From positions 62,001-126,000 of the forward strand of contig CBIHNW010000005.1 in NCBI GenBank assembly GCA_966211795.1: a stretch of DNA of 64,000 nt, read 5' to 3'. A program made the position numbers and the translations under genes. Source of the stretch: 21-14-0-10-47-8 sp966211795 (GTDB taxonomy: Bacteria > Bdellovibrionota > Bdellovibrionia > Bdellovibrionales > Bdellovibrionaceae). Of the stretch, positions 62,601-64,000 are shown piece by piece (the first letter of the stretch is position 1; the number at the start of each line of letters is the position of its first letter). The notes beneath the pieces are model-generated. The model was not told where the DNA came from. It worked only from the letters and a program-made list of their open reading frames with translations, and did not search any database.

Positions 62601-63129
62601 CTTTCGCGGAAACCTCTTCGTAACATGTTCCACCAAATGATTTATCGCTCAGGATCGGAAGAAGCTCGAGCGCCGCCGATTTGGCTGCCTCCAGCTTGAA
62701 CCGAAAATTGGTTTTCTGATCCCAAGTGACATCAGTTCTTTCTTCTTCGGCATTCGTGCATTCGCCGTATTTGTCTTTGGTGCACTGATAGTCCACGTAA
62801 TCTACGGGAATTTCCAACACGAGCTTATCGTTCGTCGTGTTCCCCTGGAATCGGGCATCACGCTCGGTCTCAACAACTCGCAATGAGGTTTTTGTCCACT
62901 GAAGTTTGACGCGTTTGTTATCGCTCGAAGAGTATGGCAAAGCATCGCTAGATGAACGACTGATGTTCTGCACCTGGCTCGAGTAAATGTACTCGGACTT
63001 GGTGTCGACATTGGCCGTGCTTTGCACCTCGTCTCTGAGCTTTTCCTGAAACGGCAGCTCTTTCGTACAAGCCGACAGTGCGAACACCGCCAGACCTGAG
63101 CTTAACAGAAGTCTTGTGAACTGTTTCAT
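59689..63129 (-). CDS. Lipoprotein zinc metalloprotease (metzincin)
   Basis: A 1146-residue protein; ATG 63129 has GGAAGGGG just upstream. The signal peptide ends in lipobox ALSAC (Cys near residue 20). Residues 25-400 are a beta-rich region with calcium-site-like DTDNNNTVDSKK. A Lys/Ala/Gly linker (430-480) follows. The zinc site HEMGHNLGLRHNF is at about 580-592, with Met-turn SSVMEYGD near 624; His-Glu-His plus third His identifies a metzincin. The C-terminal 450 residues are helical. Probably surface or periplasmic. The gene overlaps or abuts the barrel gene upstream. Confidence 0.88.
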   Translation of the reverse strand: MKQFTRLLLSSGLAVFALSACTKELPFQEKLRDEVQSTANVDTKSEYIYSSQVQNISRSSSDALPYSSSDNKRVKLQWTKTSLRVVETERDARFQGNTTNDKLVLEIPVDYVDYQCTKDKYGECTNAEEERTDVTWDQKTNFRFKLEAAKSAALELLPILSDKSFGGTCYEEVSAKVVAINLDKTSLNMDIERTFKVNPAGQTAEGGSCASQVDNLADLTTTAVFHYSMVKTDSVLSKDFVTIPYPDTDEGIFGFFSTKQTQLDTDNNNTVDSKKVVMNHWNPSRTTIDYYLSDEFKKPEYANIKRLTYKTVDAINDGLGKAEAKFRLKLHEPEGKNVGDIRNSMIVLVEDPVASSVIGYGPQTEDPVTGEIISARTIMFLGTIKKYIKYTYDDILREKRAVALEAAAAKAQQDAGKKDDGKKDGGTADQPPVDTGDNGGLNIDNGLSKGKVAKALFKGQSIQALKKLIPSFKGKTAFSKIAKGPAVGAVDRFHQIIKESRNYTKYNNARYSTGPKAQFRFLQEAKNCAMGLDGDLTHSRISPRLLAMFPDDAPAWESLSDAQKEDVLEKLLPEIWIPTLIHEMGHNLGLRHNFGGSEDEKNYYSAEELAAMGVDHEVPFSSVMEYGDDLKTLPVMGKYDIAALKFAYARKVELADGTFAPVQGSLVDSLKGALADAKKAAPTARVEDLVKPYRYCTDEHTGINAGCRRFDLGSTYTDIVLNDIETYNNSYARRNLRAGRASMSLTDDPAYASRIYQTFFGFQLVEELYNKIKYGNGLADDAPEWTGFDKDGKPLNPEEAKLLTDIKTATTIATKFLLSVIAMPDQTCVLMQDGNPQPILAPIDDINSGAVSCFDIQLNSQYKMLYQFGRRLNSRKDSNSENHYADQIDVRGYWIDKAMAARALFERSTGILTLDDNTDNMLDRSDLSPEILSLVRGMMLNQVATQVEIQNSKGLVEGLATVPVDTSRANVDKSIFAGQMGPEGLKALAGSMGLPGSRFLSDSFSFNRLLSYKFVSEMVDDSHQVDGQALADMFSVTRWSTNNSNSIGKGSKTFDLGTSRFIATPDNVLASEAMDLREAAITLAAVPEARVKELSDLKAKSQTPPANLTPQEQAVWALPAERLQDFLSGVLGKSVFYEDVVNMLPN

Positions 63130-63140
63130 ACCCCTTCCCT

Positions 63141-63971
63141 TCAATTCGTGAACGTCACTGACGCCTGGACGACAGTTGTGTTTAAATCGTAAACTTTAAT
63201 ATTCGAATCTGTTCCATTGGCTTTAAAGGCACCGCCTTCATTGCCGATACCCGCACTGACCGCCCAGTTCTTCGCGAACTGGTGTCCCAGAGAAATTTGG
63301 TTGGTGTAGTTTTGACGAGTAAAATCGTGATAAGTCCAACCCTGCTTGTAAGAAGCGATCAAGCCAAGCGTCCAATTTTCGATGAACTCGTAATCCAATG
63401 TCGCTTTGTGCGTCAGCGAGTACTGGACATTCGCATCGCCTTCAGAGGTGAAAGTGTAACCGTGAAAATTTCGTGTTCCGCTCAGGGTGTAAGTCAATGC
63501 GACGTACTTGATTTGCCCGTTGATACCCGCACCGATGCTGGCGGCACCTTGATAGCTGTCCTTGTTCCGTGCATCTTCGTCGGTTGGCGCTGTCCCACCC
63601 AAAAGAAATTTGCTTCCCCAGTTTTCAGCCAACGCCGGACCGTCTTTCGATAGAATGATTTTTGTATTTGAAAGAGTGGTGTTACGTGCACCGGTTTCTT
63701 CTTTGGACACGACCGCATCGGCCATCAGTCCAAAACCATTGCCGATGTAGACCGAAGGAATCAGCTCGAGCTCGGTTTTCGCTTCGCGATCTTGCGCTTC
63801 TTCTTTGTAGAGATTCGAAGATGTCGAAAGGTCCATGATGACATGGTATCGGTCCGCGCGTTTTTCCCGCTCGGTCGGCTGAAGCTTCATGCTGCTCGTG
63901 TTGGTTTGTGCGAACAAAAGAAGACTCATGAACAAGATCACTAGAATGGACATTGCTTTGAGTGTGTTCAT
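63141..63971 (-). CDS. Outer-membrane beta-barrel-like protein
   Basis: A 276-residue protein with signal peptide (about 1-22, LLLFA). The mature part shows a run of amphipathic strands (KTELELIPSVYIGNGFGLM, NVQYSLTHKATLDYEF, WTLGLIASYKQGW) and a C-terminal strand ending VQASVTFTN, as in small outer-membrane barrels. It lies 11 bases before the metalloprotease start, so the two are likely co-expressed. The upstream promoter would lie at or beyond the window end. Confidence 0.75.
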   Translation of the reverse strand: MNTLKAMSILVILFMSLLLFAQTNTSSMKLQPTEREKRADRYHVIMDLSTSSNLYKEEAQDREAKTELELIPSVYIGNGFGLMADAVVSKEETGARNTTLSNTKIILSKDGPALAENWGSKFLLGGTAPTDEDARNKDSYQGAASIGAGINGQIKYVALTYTLSGTRNFHGYTFTSEGDANVQYSLTHKATLDYEFIENWTLGLIASYKQGWTYHDFTRQNYTNQISLGHQFAKNWAVSAGIGNEGGAFKANGTDSNIKVYDLNTTVVQASVTFTN

Positions 63972-64000
63972 CTTTCCCTTTCGACTTTCTTATCCGCTCT

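Overview
The window looks like a chromosomal segment from a Gram-negative, probably Bdellovibrionota-type bacterium. This is inferred from gene content and was not confirmed by any search. The supporting signs are many lipobox lipoproteins and outer-membrane barrels, a fused NuoCD, an Mla lipid-transport operon, an MMPL transporter, a lipoprotein metzincin and an HNH protein of a type I associate with Bdellovibrio. GC content appears to be near 50%. No rRNA, tRNA, CRISPR array, prophage or intact insertion sequence was seen.

Layout. 1-4119: end of a methyltransferase-like gene, a secreted BamE-like protein and a DOMON-like protein. 4323-10695 (minus): the peripheral arm of respiratory complex I (nuoB-CD-E-F-G-I), closed by a clear terminator. 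11024-16286: a subtilisin-type protease, a Doc/Fic-like protein coupled to a SnoaL-like protein, an HNH endonuclease and two unknown proteins. 16303-20755: a dienelactone hydrolase whose ribosome binding site sits in a hairpin, then a heterodimeric ABC exporter. 20683-24699: a VWA lipoprotein coupled to a PilZ/GYF protein, a lytic transglycosylase and a thioesterase. 24782-27868: a palindromic 25-bp repeat array and a phosphonate-type ABC importer. 28034-33054: HAD hydrolase, RsmI-like methyltransferase, HrpB helicase and a YihY/BrkB membrane protein. 33205-34771: a 49-residue small protein and three related lipoproteins.

35227-42414: an MFS transporter, then an outer-membrane barrel next to an MMPL transporter fused to a LolA-like domain, with a secreted protein transcribed divergently from the same CATG. 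42418-54632 (minus): a probable ten-gene operon read as histidine kinase, degenerate GGDEF protein, alr, mlaE, mlaF, mlaD, purH, GYF-TPR protein, unknown secreted protein, cysE. Most junctions overlap or are under 20 bases. 54675-63971: nadB, an XRE regulator with a perfect palindrome upstream, a lipoprotein, an SDR, an RNase H with an extra C-terminal domain, and a lipoprotein metzincin next to an outer-membrane barrel.

The dominant theme is envelope biology: lipid movement between membranes (Mla, MMPL-LolA), peptidoglycan precursors and turnover (alr, lytic transglycosylase), and surface or periplasmic proteases and lipoproteins. The most unusual non-coding features are several structured intergenic elements: the 25-bp array, a 24-bp hairpin whose only imperfections are G-U wobbles on one strand, a start-codon hairpin, four tandem hairpins between nuoG and nuoI, and a three-copy REP-like element.
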